A DNA stretch of 64,000 bases from Ulva prolifera (taxonomy: Eukaryota; Chlorophyta; Ulvophyceae; Ulvales; Ulvaceae): positions 5,230,538-5,294,537 of the forward strand of contig CM041203.1 of NCBI GenBank assembly GCA_023078555.1. Reading direction: 5' to 3'. The notes beneath the pieces are model-generated. The model did no database searches. It saw only the letters and a list, made by a program, of their open reading frames with translations, and was not told where the DNA came from. Position numbers and translations under genes: made by a program. Shown here in pieces: positions 45,501 through 57,060 of this stretch (its first letter is position 1; every line of letters starts with the position of its first letter).

Positions 45501-46804
45501 GCAAGAGGGTTGCCGCCGCACTCCTTCAGCATGCCCTGGAGCAATGACTCCTCTTGCGGATTCAACTCGGGGCGCTGGCTGCCTGGATCAAAGGCGTGGT
45601 GCTCAAATAGCTGTTGTGCATGTTCGTCCCTGAGAGGCGTCGGCTTCACAACCTCAAGCTCGTCCATGGCACGGGCTGGCTTCGCGTTGGGGTTGTCGGA
45701 CAGCGTGCTGCGCTCACGCGTTGTGATGATAAGCCTGCTGCCAGCACGCCTGCTCTGGGGGTCCGTCGCAAAGTTCAGCGACGCCACGACCGCATGCTTT
45801 TCATCGAGCCATACATCATCCAGCACTAGAAGCACAGGTTGGTTCCGCTCGCGATGGAGCCGATGCGCAAGGTCATTAAGCCCGTCCTGCGCGTTCTTGA
45901 ATGGTGGTGCATCGTGCGGAAACAGCTGGGCAAAAGCAGTTCGCAGCAGAGTCAGTGCCCAGTCTGGTCCCGACTGCGGTGCTTCCTTGCCAACGGTCAG
46001 CCACACCGCATTGTCAGGGAACCGTGCCTTGGCGCGCTCAAACACTGCCCGGGCGATGGTGGTTTTCCCGATGCCGGCCATGCCCACGATGCCGATGTGG
46101 CGGGTGGTTGACAAAAGCTTGTCAACGTGAGGCACAAGGTCATCGCAGTGCTGGAAGACATGCTCCGGCGGGACTGGAGGGCTGCTGTTGCCAGTGGTCA
46201 CAGGACCACACGCCTCACTGCATGTTGGCGGAGTGTACTGGCTTTGATTGATGACGCGAGGCACCCCTTGAGCTTGCGATTGTTGAATCTCATTCTCGGC
46301 CGCCTGCAGCCGTGCAAAATTTTCAAAGCACACAAAGTGCTGTAGCGTCTTCCTGAGATGGCGGGGTGTGTCCCTGTGCATGGCCCTGCGAAACAGCTGC
46401 TGTCCGGCAACAAATGCCTGCTTCATCTGCATCTTTAGGCCGCCTCTAGGCTCAGCGGCCAGGCATCTCTCTCTTCTCATCAACCGCCACTGCTCAAACT
46501 CCAGCACCGCGTCTTCAAGAGCATCACAAAGTCGAGTATAGTCGTCCCTCCACGCGCTGAAGCCGGGATGATCTGTCACAGAGTCCAGGAGGCTTGCAGT
46601 CTGTTGCAAACTATCTGCGGCCAGCATGTCCTCAAGCTCCTGGAGCTCCTGCGGATACTCCCCGGCGGCGTGGAACTCTTTCACCGCCCACTTGAGGCCC
46701 TCGATGACACACCATGCTGCGCCGCTACCAACAGTGGGCCAGACGGCTTTGTTCAGCGCGTGATCAGCGGCAGTGGACAGCACCACGGCTGCCATGACCT
46801 GCAT
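42566..46804 (-). CDS. NB-ARC/LRR (NLR-type) protein 2, C-terminus replaced by transposon
   Basis: An uninterrupted 1412-codon frame. Residues 1-200 are a helical N-terminal region of unassigned family. NB-ARC follows: P-loop GMAGIGKTT at 241-249, kinase-2 LLVLDD at 325-330, SRLIITTR at 356-363, GGNPLAL at 430-436, MHD at 557-559. About 30 plant-type 24-residue LRRs (CAQLxHLDLSGCxxLTHLPxRIGD) run from about 610 to the end. Such proteins act as nucleotide-dependent switches in plant immunity; the role in an alga is inferred. No intron is visible. The last five residues TLGEW and the TGA (42566-42568) are read from the CACTA terminal repeat; the original 48-residue end lies at 35685-35831. The start is supported by the paralogue at 3589, which shares MQVM. 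A truncated protein may still fold, since only about two of 32 LRRs are lost. Confidence 0.93.
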   Translation of the reverse strand: MQVMAAVVLSTAADHALNKAVWPTVGSGAAWCVIEGLKWAVKEFHAAGEYPQELQELEDMLAADSLQQTASLLDSVTDHPGFSAWRDDYTRLCDALEDAVLEFEQWRLMRRERCLAAEPRGGLKMQMKQAFVAGQQLFRRAMHRDTPRHLRKTLQHFVCFENFARLQAAENEIQQSQAQGVPRVINQSQYTPPTCSEACGPVTTGNSSPPVPPEHVFQHCDDLVPHVDKLLSTTRHIGIVGMAGIGKTTIARAVFERAKARFPDNAVWLTVGKEAPQSGPDWALTLLRTAFAQLFPHDAPPFKNAQDGLNDLAHRLHRERNQPVLLVLDDVWLDEKHAVVASLNFATDPQSRRAGSRLIITTRERSTLSDNPNAKPARAMDELEVVKPTPLRDEHAQQLFEHHAFDPGSQRPELNPQEESLLQGMLKECGGNPLALQVLGEAVKRRPANGWERSLKEFRELRIKLEDAASAACAVSVEALPPSLQECFIDFAAFQEDARVEEGELVHLFATHAPLHSPHSVQAAKFKLDELVQRSLVSVEWRRISRVHVRGTPLYYMHDVLHSIARSRARQAKARRTYDDSRKAEIGDVRYISMQGPSWPRQGLAGCTAADQLRACIIDNGDVDVDSTVASPLAENSQAGWPSMLRLRYLSVTDVDVTGLLQERSAWHRPRLKYLRLIDCTGASSVLDALFSMGQLEDVSLSHVTRLPDSIGQCSQLTRLLLRASDDLTEFPGSICDCSQLACLAIQDCINLVLLPDRIGSCSMLRHISLSDCKNLEGLPDSICECTQLAHLHLGGCRALTHLPERIGDCDQLVHLDLGGCRALTHLPERIGDCDQLVHLHLLGCGALTHLPERIGDCAQLAHLDLLGCGALTHLPETIGDCAQLAHLNLCMCKTLTHVPKRIGDCAQLVRLLLIGCGALTHLPERIGDCAQMAHLHLVGCGALTHLPETICDCTPLTRLNLRACQSLTHLPERIGDCAQLAQLDLIGCGAVTHLPETIGDCAQLAHLDLSGCKRLMHLPQRIVKCAQLKHLDLSGCGMLTHLPERIGGCAQLVNLNLRECEQLTHLPETISGCAQLTHFHLSGCQNLTHVPAEIGDCAQLARLDLNLCKRLAHLPQRIGDCAQLTHLDLSGCKRLTHLPDRIGDCAQLKHLDLSGCGMLTHLPERIGGCAQLVNLNLRECEQLTHLPETISGCAQLTHFHLSGCQNLTHVPAEIGDCAQLARLDLNLCKRLAHLPQRIGDCAQLTHLDLSGCKRLTHLPDRIGDCAQLKHLDLSGCGMLTHLPERIGGCAQLVNLNLRECEQLTHLPETISGCAQLTHFHLSGCQNLTHVPAEIGDCAQLARLDLNLCKRLAHLPQRIGDCAQLTHLDLSKCERLTHLPDRIGDCTWLTHLDLSWCTSLALLPTELTLGEW
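42650..43729 (-). repeat. Near-identical 360-bp block (five LRRs) repeated about three times
   Basis: 43021-43380 and 43381-43729 differ by about one base (43651), and 42698-43020 matches the equivalent bases 360 further on. Each block codes five LRRs ending in turn PERIGGC, PETISGC, PAEIGDC, PQRIGDC and PDRIGDC. The high identity points to very recent amplification by unequal exchange. Confidence 0.93.
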
Positions 46805-47754
46805 GCGCTCTCAGCGTCGGACCATGCGGCGCTGCAACATCGATGATAACGCCAGCATGACCGGCATCCGCGCCGCACCGACGACCGCTGATTGACACCA
46901 TTGTGAAATTCCACTACAGTCACTGACAGAGACAACAACAGCAGTCTGCGAGCAACTACATCCTGATACAATGTTGGATGCCACTGCAAGAATTAGCTAC
47001 ACAGACAAGACCTTGACATTCACGCACCGGTGGCTGTGCTACTTCGGTAACGGTGGCTGTGGCGTTGGCAGTCTAGATCTGTCAGTGGTGGCAGAGGCTG
47101 GTCTGGTGCAGCCGAGGGAGTCTCTCGCTCTCGGGTGGACGATGCAATTCTCCGCGGCCGCGCCTGCACAGGCGGAGCGGGGTCAGGCGCATTCGCGGCC
47201 AGCATGCATCCGCCATCATGATGCCCGGTCTGCTATTTCCGCGGTCGCTGCCCGACATCATGATGATACCTTGACCGTGGCCTCAATGCAGTAGGGCTCC
47301 CCACAAACACAAGCGTTGACTACACCTTGCAATGGGTACGTTATACTGCGTGACGCCCTATCGATGCGCTGGTGATCGCATGCCCATAACCGGATGTTCC
47401 CGAGAAAACCCGGCCGGACGGATGTGAACTTGCACTCTAGCAACATCACAGGAGGTTACACCGGTACTTTAATTTGACACAACTTGAACGTAGCGCAGCA
47501 TATGCAAATCCATCCATTGGCAAACACGACTGCACACCGAGCTATATGACCAAGCAGTAATGGCTTGAGGTGCTGAATTGCAATGCGCAGCAGCTGTCTG
47601 ATGGCCGCTGCGCATTGTACACATGCAGTCATGCTGTTCAGATCCACTTGAATATCAAACCTCACAGAACCAGCGTGACCACCGCTGGCCACGTCCGCTA
47701 ATGGCACATATCGAGGCAGACGTGGATGCAGCAGCACAGGTACACAGCCGTCAG
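46805..47754. other. 5' flank of NLR2, paralogous to 3590-4870
   Basis: No gene. Similar to the NLR1 flank in blocks, without the 72-bp palindrome. The promoter of NLR2 should lie here, but I cannot assign elements. Confidence 0.45.
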
Positions 47755-50700
47755 AGCTGCTGTGTCACACAGTACGCTAACAATGGCACAAGGGCAAACA
47801 CCCACACAGACCTCCGGTGAATCCAGAGAGGTCACGGCAGAGAACATGAGACGTGCTGCGTTTGTTGGTGATGGAATCCTTGGCACCAGCCACACAACTC
47901 ACAGTGGTACGGCGCATGAACACATGTAACTGCAGGTGGTGGTGGTAAGGGCGGTGAACGTGAGTGCGAAGGCTGTGTTCAGCGGATGCTCCCAGCCCAT
48001 GGCCAGGGCTCGCCACAAGTTTGCATTGGTTGCACATGGTAGTGGATACAAAATATGATCGTGAAACTGTTAGCTTGTGGCGTTCATGTGCCGTTCATGC
48101 ACATGTACCCAGGCCGGATCTCCCTGTGGCACGCCCGACCAGACAAATGTACTAGTACCATTGCGGATTTTAAATCAGAGCAGTTAACAGTATCAGCATG
48201 TCTATCCACCGCAATGCCAACTTCAAAGCGAGCTGTACGTTGTCAGACATTGCAAAGCAGCAACCAGAAGAGCTCCTGAAAGGGGCACAGTCGCGCGCTC
48301 AACAGGGACAACCAGCAGCCTGCTGGGGCATTGACGACTCGATGATACTGATGATGGTTTGCAATTAATGGCAAAAACAAAAATGTGTTCATACAATGAG
48401 GTAAAGTCGGCTGCACATGGTCAAGGGTGGCACAGCGGGGGGGGGTTGTGCGAATGTACGATCAGGAACAGGTAGGAACTGCAAGCGCACAGGCACCCAC
48501 CGGTAAGTGCACATACCACCGCTGACGCCCGAATCACCACCGATCTGCATATGCGCGTGAAAAGAACCGAGCTCAGAACTACCCAAAGCCTGCGAGACAA
48601 ACCGCAAAATTTTAAACATCATATGTGTTCTTAAACATCAGATCTCGTCGACGTCTGCGCACCCGGGGCCCGTATGCACTGCTGCAGTTGGCTAGTACGA
48701 CGGCTAGTAGCTGGTCCAATTGTGTGCATTGTACTGATTTAGCTGTGCCATTGAATGAAACCAAGCAATACCTGAAAGTGACAACCACGAGCCTGACTGC
48801 CGCTGACCGCAGCTGCCCATGGTTTCACTGACTTGGAGGTACGCACTACGTAGGTTACGTGTGGATACAGGAGCACAGGTACGGGGCCTGGATGACATGT
48901 AGAATGTGCACAATGACAAGCCCCCACTTCCCACTGACACGGTGTCAGTGACACCTCCGAGTCCAGGTTACATCGAGTGAGGCTGTGGCAGAGAACACGA
49001 GACATTGTGATAATGTGATCACCATTCTTGTAATTCCAGGCTCACAGTGGCCAACGGTGGGAACTTGAACAACATCGGCACAGGTTGCAGACTGGGCCTC
49101 ACATGGTTGAACTATTTCAGACCTCTAGATCTGCCAGGCTTGTGTTTCGAACTTGACAAAGGCAAATGCCAGAGTCGGCTGCCTACTGGAAATATATCAT
49201 CGCTCGCGTGAAGTCGGGCGTTGTGCCAGCGTTGTGCAGTGAACCTGATTGCAGCACCTTGCATGCAGGACGCACTGTATGGCATGCGCGGAAGCATGCA
49301 TGGCCGGCACCGGGGCACATCCGATCAGTCAGCTCGAGTACGCACCACGAGTAGCGGCCTGCAGCTCTTTGACAGCCGAATAAAATACGCCGAGTTGAAT
49401 TTCTTTACGCCGAGTTGAAAGAATTCTCCGAGTTGTACAACGTGTTGATGAGAGAACAGGTACCCCGGCTTGAAAGGAATCAGCCTGCAGTGCTGTTGCG
49501 TCGAGGAGGCTCATATATAGGGCAGATACCTTGATCATATCATATGATATAGCAAATTCGACACGACAGCTGATGGCGTCCGGTGCAAAGAGGTGAGGAC
49601 TGCTCACCGGTGATCCCCTTTGGAGGCGCAATATCAGTATGTGTGTGTGAATGTTTGGCTTTTGGACCGAGGCTACTCTGGCGACCGCGGGTCGTTTTGA
49701 ACGCAGTGACGTGCACCTCCTGCATGCCACACCCTGTTGCACATTTGACTCCCAGACGTTCCAATCTCAGACAGGAAATTCAGTGCGGAACGTGTACACT
49801 GGCTGGACAGCTGGACGGAGCATTGAGTGAACCGCGACATGGACGGTGAGATCAACCTCTACCACCTCTACAGTAGTCATGCCACGCAATTCGTCTGTTG
49901 TCATGCACTCACATGCTGGAACGCACCACTCTAGAGCTGTTTGCCGAGGCCTGCGTACAATGCTCCGTACAGAGGTTCTGCCGACTAAGTTCTTGCAGAC
50001 CAATTGGTTGTCTTTTTTGGTCACTGCTCGGGAGAGCTGCAGTGACCGCTCGTGGACACCTGATGTGCGTGTTGCACAGTCAAGGCTGAGCCTCTCGACG
50101 TTCCTGCACAGATCCCGACCTGATCAGATCTGGCACCACGATGTGGCAGCAGCTGTGCGACGCCCATGTGGTATTATCTGGATCCGGATCACACGCGGCC
50201 CTGGCACACTTTGACCAGGTCAGCCAAGACGAAACTCAGCGCACGTCCCGCCAGATGCAGCACACAGAGCAGGACAGCGCTGGAGCTTCGCACCGTCCGA
50301 GCGGTGCCTCTTTCTGAGCTAGTGACTAATTTTTTGGCTCAAGTCTAGATGTTCTGCAGCAGCTGCAGTGCTGCTGACGTGGAGCTCTTCTACTAGGCAC
50401 TGTAATAAGTTGGCTGCAGGCTGCAGTAAAACAGTCAATCTGAAGGCAGTATCGCCAGCCAGGACATCAAGGTCACAGCCACTACCTGCATCTGTGCATC
50501 ACCTCAGTCATGATATATATTTACATGGGGCCACGTGCCATGCGGTGTCGGCAGTGGGAGATGTCCAACACTCGGACAGTTTCGCAGACACATTCACATG
50601 AGATATGGCCACAAATTGTTCACCAAGTGGCATGCAATGCCCACATGCGTGACGGTCTCAGACACTGTCCAGGGTTCCAGCAATCAACACAAACACGGGG

Positions 50701-51790
50701 TGGTCCAGCCTGAGGTCAAGCACAATGAGGCTACTCGGTATACGTAGAGCTGTGGCCTGAAAACAACATGCAACAAGGACCACGACGCAGTTGCTGGCCT
50801 ATCATGGGACAGCTGCGCCACAGCACTAGCGAGTGCAGGCCCACGGCGGGGACTCACCAGGTCGTGCAGAAATGTCGGGATCCGAAACTGTCAGTGAAAT
50901 CAAATCGGCAGATTAAGATTCTGGGTTGCGATGTATTCGAATTCGAAGTTGCCTTGGCTTTGAACTCGACGGTAAGAGCCTGCAGAGGTGAGGGGTGTCT
51001 GCCATGCACGGCATAAATTGTGGAATGCATGCATGCATGCCGCCAGCGCTCCACCGAAGGAGAAGGAATGTCAAACGCTATGTGCATGACATGAAATGTG
51101 CAACTGGATTCTCAGGCCGCATGATGCCTATGGCTATGGTTTGCATGACGCAGGCACCGAGGTCGAGGATGTCACCTCTGCAGGTGCAATGAGCCGGCGT
51201 GTACAATCTCTTATGGAAACCTAGAAGAACCCCTGCTAGAAGAACTCCTGCATGCCAGCGCCACTTTGATCAACAGCAACAGCAGTGCGCAGATCTAGCC
51301 ACAACAGTGCCAGTCAAAGCATGCAAAAAACAAGCTTATAATATATGCAGAGCCCGATGGCATGCGTTTGAGAACGAGAGGCTGGGGTTCAGGCAGCCAG
51401 TGGTGAAGCTCTTCTGGCTCACTGGAACACACCATGCGCTTTGCCTGCAACTGGCCGTGTCTGGAACTGCGCCGCGGAACTCCCACTAGCACTGATCAAA
51501 TGTGTGACTGTTGGGCAGCTGGGTTCGAATTCCTGCAGGCGACCCACACTGATGTCTGCCACTCCTTTGACCTGCGGCAGATGTGCTCATGGTGTGGATA
51601 GCCTGATGAGCAGCTAGAGACTGCAATCGATGGCGGCTGCCATCCCTGGACCTGCAGCGGGCCTTGGGATCCTGGCAGTGTGCACTGGAGGACTAGTGTA
51701 CTGGCCATCACCGGACGCGGTGTCGTGTGCCCAAGCCCGCAGATGTAAACACACAACAGCCGTGCTGACTTCAACACGGTCCTTGCGGCG
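47755..51790. repeat. Repeat unit paralogous to 8276-12380
   Basis: Co-linear with 8276-12380 from GTACGCTAACAATGG to GCAAGCCCGCA-like sequence, with small indels. For example, about 70 bp is extra here at 47785-47845, and about 100 bp of the 11530-11690 stretch is missing here at 51068. No frame is conserved between the copies. Confidence 0.75.
48932..48950. repeat. Small inverted duplication (9-bp arms, 1-base spacer)
   Basis: CACTGACAC-G-GTGTCAGTG. The paralogous site at about 9387 has only CCCACTGACACCTCC, so the second arm is an insertion of about a dozen bases in this copy. Confidence 0.8.
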
Positions 51791-53489
51791 ACTACGCGAT
51801 ACTTGCTACTGCGAACCCAAATCATGTGCGCTTGTACTAATCATGTGCGCTTGATCATCCAGCGTGATGATGCATGATGTGATGCCGCATGACGACCCGC
51901 GGTGTCACAGCAAAAAGCGGCATGCCCGCCTCGCCACCTTTGACATTGTAACACACAGTATGAAGCGATGTTGTTTGCGCTGTTCCGGGGTAAGCCAGAC
52001 TTGGAGAGTGTGTTCTTGGACTACTCTCTGTTTCGCGGTGCTACCTTCATCGTCCTTGTCCCACCGCTCGGTGTCACCGCTCGGCACATGCAAGCTTGCA
52101 CGCCTGTGAGCAGCGCTACAGCTCTTTCCGATCGACAGCGGCACGTCGTCGTCGTGGAGCCGAGGCCCACACACACACAGATGCGGTGCAGACCGTGTAT
52201 CTCGACATTCAGCAGAATACTGCATTACAGAAGTTCAGCAGCATTCTGCTGACCTCACGCCACAGACGTCTAGACTGCAGCTGCGCAGGCGTGAGCGCTG
52301 GGTTATGGCGCGGGAGAGCAAGCGCTACACACCCCACGACGATCACGAGCAAGGGAAAGCTGCGCCGACGATGTGGCTCTGGGAGGTGTGCATTCGTAAG
52401 GTAAACGTCGGGTGCTGGAGGTGTTGGGGATGGCATGGACGGTGGATTAGGTACACGGCCCGCGGCCGCTTGTATCCGTTCACCAATATGCATTCGGCTG
52501 GAACATTGCATATATCGTGTGTACATGACGTGCTGTGATTGCATCATATGCGTGCCGGGTCTGCAAGGCGTTGCTGTGCTGACGTGAGCAGCGCAAACCA
52601 TGCAGCCCATGCAGGCCCCGGCAGTCTGGCAGCGAAAAAATCAGCCTACCTTTCAGAGATTCGCTGAGCCTCGAGGGGTAGGCGATGCGTGCCTGGTGCT
52701 TGTCGGCGTATAGCACGCTTGCACGTACAGCTGCCGATCAGCTGACCTTTTTTGAAATGTCGATATAGAGAACGCGCTGAATTAATGAAGGCGTAGTGGC
52801 AGATGTGTGGCAAAGGGGCAATGACCGCGCCCATAAATTGTTGTTCACGATCGGTTCCGTCCTCGCTTGTATGCGCATGCTGCGTTCAGCTGCCGCGGCG
52901 ACGCACACCACTGTGGCCAGCCAGCTGCCCGGCAGCTGCGCCCGCCCAAGTCTGACAATGCATGCAAGGCAATGAGCCACGCGGGTGTCCGGGGGTGTGA
53001 GCTCCCTCCGAACGCGTTGACGTTGCACCGGTGCCTCACACTTTCTGAGCCAGGCGGCGCGCTGGATTGACGCTGTGGGCAATGAAGAAGAATCTGGAAC
53101 GTCATGGAATCTGGAACGTCATGCTTGCGCGGCCCAGCTCGTTCCTGTTAACAATTGTTGCTGCTAGCTATAGGTCCTATAGGCCCAAAGCTTTGGGGAT
53201 TTCGATGATAGACAAAGAAGAATCTAAAACGGGGTTCGGGTGACGACACGAGGTCTGCCTTAAGCTTGGTTTGAAAGCAAGCAGCCTGCAGTGGTGTGTG
53301 GTATGGTGGGCAGCAACCGCATCACACTCAGCATGTACTGCAATTTCAAAAAGGAGCTGTAGGCCACAGGGGCTGCTGGAACCTCATATCAGGAGTGTAT
53401 GGGTGGATCAAACAGCTACGTAAGGGCGGATCGTAAGAGCGTAGTCATGGCAGTTTGACTTTAGTCCAAGGGCGGCGTAAGGGCGGAGG
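51791..53489. repeat. Gene-free block, 52000-53000 shared with 15400-16340
   Basis: Diverged match to the block upstream of D1 (GGAGGTGTTGGGGATG near 52420, CGCCCATAAAT near 52830). 53085-53125 holds a short tandem ATCTGGAACGTCATG. 53130-53489 shows nothing recognisable. Confidence 0.45.
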
Positions 53490-55735
53490 CTCTTACAGAC
53501 GGATGCTGCCGGCCCGTGGCCAGGGCTCACCACAACTCTCAATTGATTGCACATGGTAGTGGATGCAATATGTATAATTGTGACACCATTGGATCGTGGC
53601 AATCCGCAATCCAATATGATAGCATTCATGCGCATGAACCCTGTAGCACGCCCGACCAAACGAATGCACTAGTACCGTAGCGGTTTCTGAAACTGAGCAG
53701 TTCACAGTATCGCGCTCAACAGCGACAACCAGCAGCCTGCTGAGGCATTGACTCAATAATACATATTATTCTGTACTGATGATGGTTTGATGGCAAAAAT
53801 AAACATGTTTTATACGCTAGCCTCACCTCGCTCGATACAACCCAGAGTTGTCAGTGGGGAGTGGGGGCTTGTTGTTGTGCACATTCCACATATGTCATTC
53901 ATGCTGCGTACTTGTGATCCTGCATTCACACCTACGAGCCAGTGAAACATTTTTTATATATAGCTAGCTGCGGCGGAAAACACGGGACATTGTGAACATC
54001 CGGTCACCGTTCATGCAAGGCTAGGCTCACAGTGGCCAATGGTGGCAACAACATCGGTCCAGGTTGCAGACTGGGCCACACATGCATTAAATATGAAAGA
54101 CCTCTGCCAGGCTTTTGTTTGGTCCTTGACAAAAAGCAATTTAATTTTAATGACAGAGTCGGTTGCTGCCTACCAGTACCATACTATCGCTCGCCTGAAG
54201 TTGGGCGTCGTGCAAGCGTTGTGCAGTGAACCTGATTGCAGCACCTTGCATGCAGGACACAGTGTATGGCATGTGCGGAAACATGCATGGCCGACACTGG
54301 GGCGCATCAGCTCGAGTACGTACCACTAGTAGCAGCCTGCAGCTCTTCAACGGCCGAATAAAATACGCGTAGTTGAATTTCTGGAAAGAATTCTCCGAGT
54401 TGTGTTGACAAGGAAACAAGTACCTCGGCTTGAAAGGAATCAGCCTGCAGTGCTATCGCGTTGAGGAGGCTCATAGGGCAGAAATCTTACATAGAAAATT
54501 AGACACGAACAGAACACCAGCTCTGATGGCGTCCGGTGCCAAAAGGTGAGGACTGCTTACCGATGATCCCCTTTGGAGGCGCAATATCAGTATTTATAGG
54601 TGCAAATTTAGCTTTTGGACCGAGGATATATCGAGATTATATCATCTGGCGATCGCGGGTCGTTTTGAACGCAATGACGTGCACACTGTCAGGAGCTCCT
54701 GAGGCAGGGACGCTGCCATCGATCGAGGTCTCTAGCTGCACATCAGGCAAACCACACCATGAGCACATCTTTCGCAGGGCCAAGGGGGTACCCTGGGTCG
54801 CGGTCACAGTGCCAGACATCAGTGTGGGTCGCCTGCAGGAACCCAGCTGCCCAACAGTCACACATTCGATCAGTGCTAGTAGAATTTCCGCGGCGCAATT
54901 CCAAACACAGGCACTTGCAGGCAAAGCACATGGTGTGTTCCAGCGAGCCAGAAGAGCTTCACCACTGGCTGCCTGATCCCCAGCCTCTCGTTCTCAAACG
55001 CATGCCATCGAGCTCTGCATGAGCTTGTTTGTTGCATGCTTTGGCTGGCACTGTTGTGGCTAGATCTGCACACTGCTGCTGTTGTTGATGAAAGTGGCGT
55101 TGGCATGCAGGAGTTCTTCCAGCAGGAGTTCTTCTAGGTTTCCACAAGATATTGTACACGCCGGCTCATTGCACCTGCGGAGGTGACATCCGGTGAGTGT
55201 CCTCGACTTCAGTACATGCCTGCATCATGCAAACCATAGCCATAGGCATCATGTGTTGCATGCTCGCGACGGCTCGAGAATGCCGCAAATATAGTAATGG
55301 CAAATGTAGTATTGGCGTAGCTGCAACTCACTTAGGATCCAGTTGCGCGTTTCATGTCATGCACATGCGCGCAGCGTTTGCCATTAATGTCAGAAGGAAT
55401 TCCTTCTCCTTGGGTGGAGCGCTGGCGGCATGCATGCATTCCACACTTTCAAATAAGTTATCCCATGCATGGCAGACACCCCTCACCTCTGCAGGCTCAA
55501 AGCCAAGGCAACTTTATCGCAACCCACGATCGTAATCTACCGATTTGGTTTCACTGACAGTCTCAGATCCCGACATTCAGACTTCTGCACTGAGCTGGTG
55601 AGTCCCCGCCCTGGGCCTAGACTCGCAACTGCAGTGGCGCAGCTTTTCCATGATACGCCGGCAACTGCGCCGTGTCCCCTTGTTGCATGTCGGTCTCAGG
55701 CCACAGCTCTACGTATACCGAGCCATGGGATGGAC
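53490..55735. repeat. Third, rearranged copy of the repeat unit (part direct, part inverted)
   Basis: 53490-54683 follows 8460-10165 in the direct orientation with deletions. From 54678 the sequence is the reverse complement of 12255 back to about 11235, ending at about 55722. The internal junction lies at GTGCAC, present in both parent sequences. The inverted half matches 11235-12255 very closely, including about 100 bp that the copy at 47.7-51.8 kb lacks. Confidence 0.8.
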
Positions 55736-57060
55736 GTCCATCCGGATCCAGCCCCCGAGGTGTGGACGGTCACCGTCACTGCGCCCCCGCCGCCATTGCC
55801 GGAGAACTGCGGCACTTTTGCATTGACCTCAAGTCCGACTTGAGTCAATGCAGCTCGGGCCGTTCCCGGAGGCTCCGCGGGGGCTTGAGTCCGATCCGAT
55901 GCACTTCTTTGCGGGACATGCCCAAATCCACACGCCGCACAGCACAAGGTCGCTGGGAACACGCAGCGCAGCTTCGTGTCGGGCATGGCGGACGGCTTGT
56001 TGCACAGCATGCCGGTGTTATGTGTACTACATGCGTGCGCATGCCATCCTGCAAGCCCCGGCGCAGCGCTACGCGGCTACGGCGGGTTCGCGCCGGCTCC
56101 AATGCAGCCCCGGCGCTACGCGGCTGCGGCGGGTTCGCGCCGGCGCTCCAACACCGCCCGGGCCTGGCTTCAAGTTTGATGCCCGGATATCTGCAGATGC
56201 CCAGCGGCACATAAGTCTGCGCATGTCTCCGCTCGAAGTTGAAGCGCAGCCTCGGGGCTTCCCGTGCTGCTGCGGAGGAGCCTAGCAGCTGCCGGTGTGC
56301 ATCATCAACAGCTTCAACTCGTTTGCTGGCAAGGCCAGCGAGGCTCCGGCTGAGCACCGGTAGGCATGGCCATGCATTCCACGACTGCGGTACGCCCCGG
56401 CAAACGGCGGTGGCCTGTGTGGCTTCGCTACGGCTCTGGCTCGATGCAGGGTGCCTCGGTTGAGTTGTCTCTGCTTTTGACATGCAAGGCCACCCTAGAG
56501 ATGCCGGAAGCCGCGCTGTCGGCCACCGCGGCCTTAAGGAGCTCTTCATGAGTACCAGAGTGTTGTGCGGTTAGCGTTCCTCGATTGCATCAGCGGCTGT
56601 TGCAGCTGCGAGCTCTCGTACAGTGCGAGAGGTGCCAGCCGCACCTGCACCTGTGCGCGTTTCAGCGGCTGGCGAAATTGTTGGAGGTTATTGGGAATTG
56701 CAGCGTCTGGAGCACCTCTAGCTGAGTGGCTGTGGGGCCCTCACGCATCTCCCAGCGGCTTAGAGCATCGGCGGATGCGGGAAGCGGAGGCAGCCTGTGC
56801 CGGTGTGCCCAACGTCATTCCAGAAAAGCAAAATTGTATCAGCGGTCAGCACTTGCACAAACCGGCACTTCATGCATAATGCAATAAAAACATATCAAAA
56901 CATGAGAAAGAGGCCTGACCGAGCCATGCACAGCGCATATGGAGCAGTTTTGTGGCAATGCATGCATGGGCTACGATGCCCTAGCAGGCGAGCACATCAA
57001 GTAAATGAAAGATGTGACGAACGGCATAGTAAAACAGAGGGTGTCTCAAGTGGCCTATAG
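55736..57060. other. GC-rich stretch with decayed coding character, no intact gene
   Basis: On the minus strand, pieces such as DALSRWEMREGPTATQLEVL (about 56760) and THEELLKAAVADSAASG (about 56540) look protein-like but are broken by frameshifts and stops. An imperfect tandem repeat with GGCGGGTTCGCGCCGGC occurs at 56065-56160. I cannot assign a family. Confidence 0.3.

Noticed and set aside
51518-51535. GGGTTCGAATTCC resembling a tRNA B box
   Set aside because: The paralogous site reads GGGTTCCTGCAGG; the match arises from a small insertion and there is no tRNA fold.
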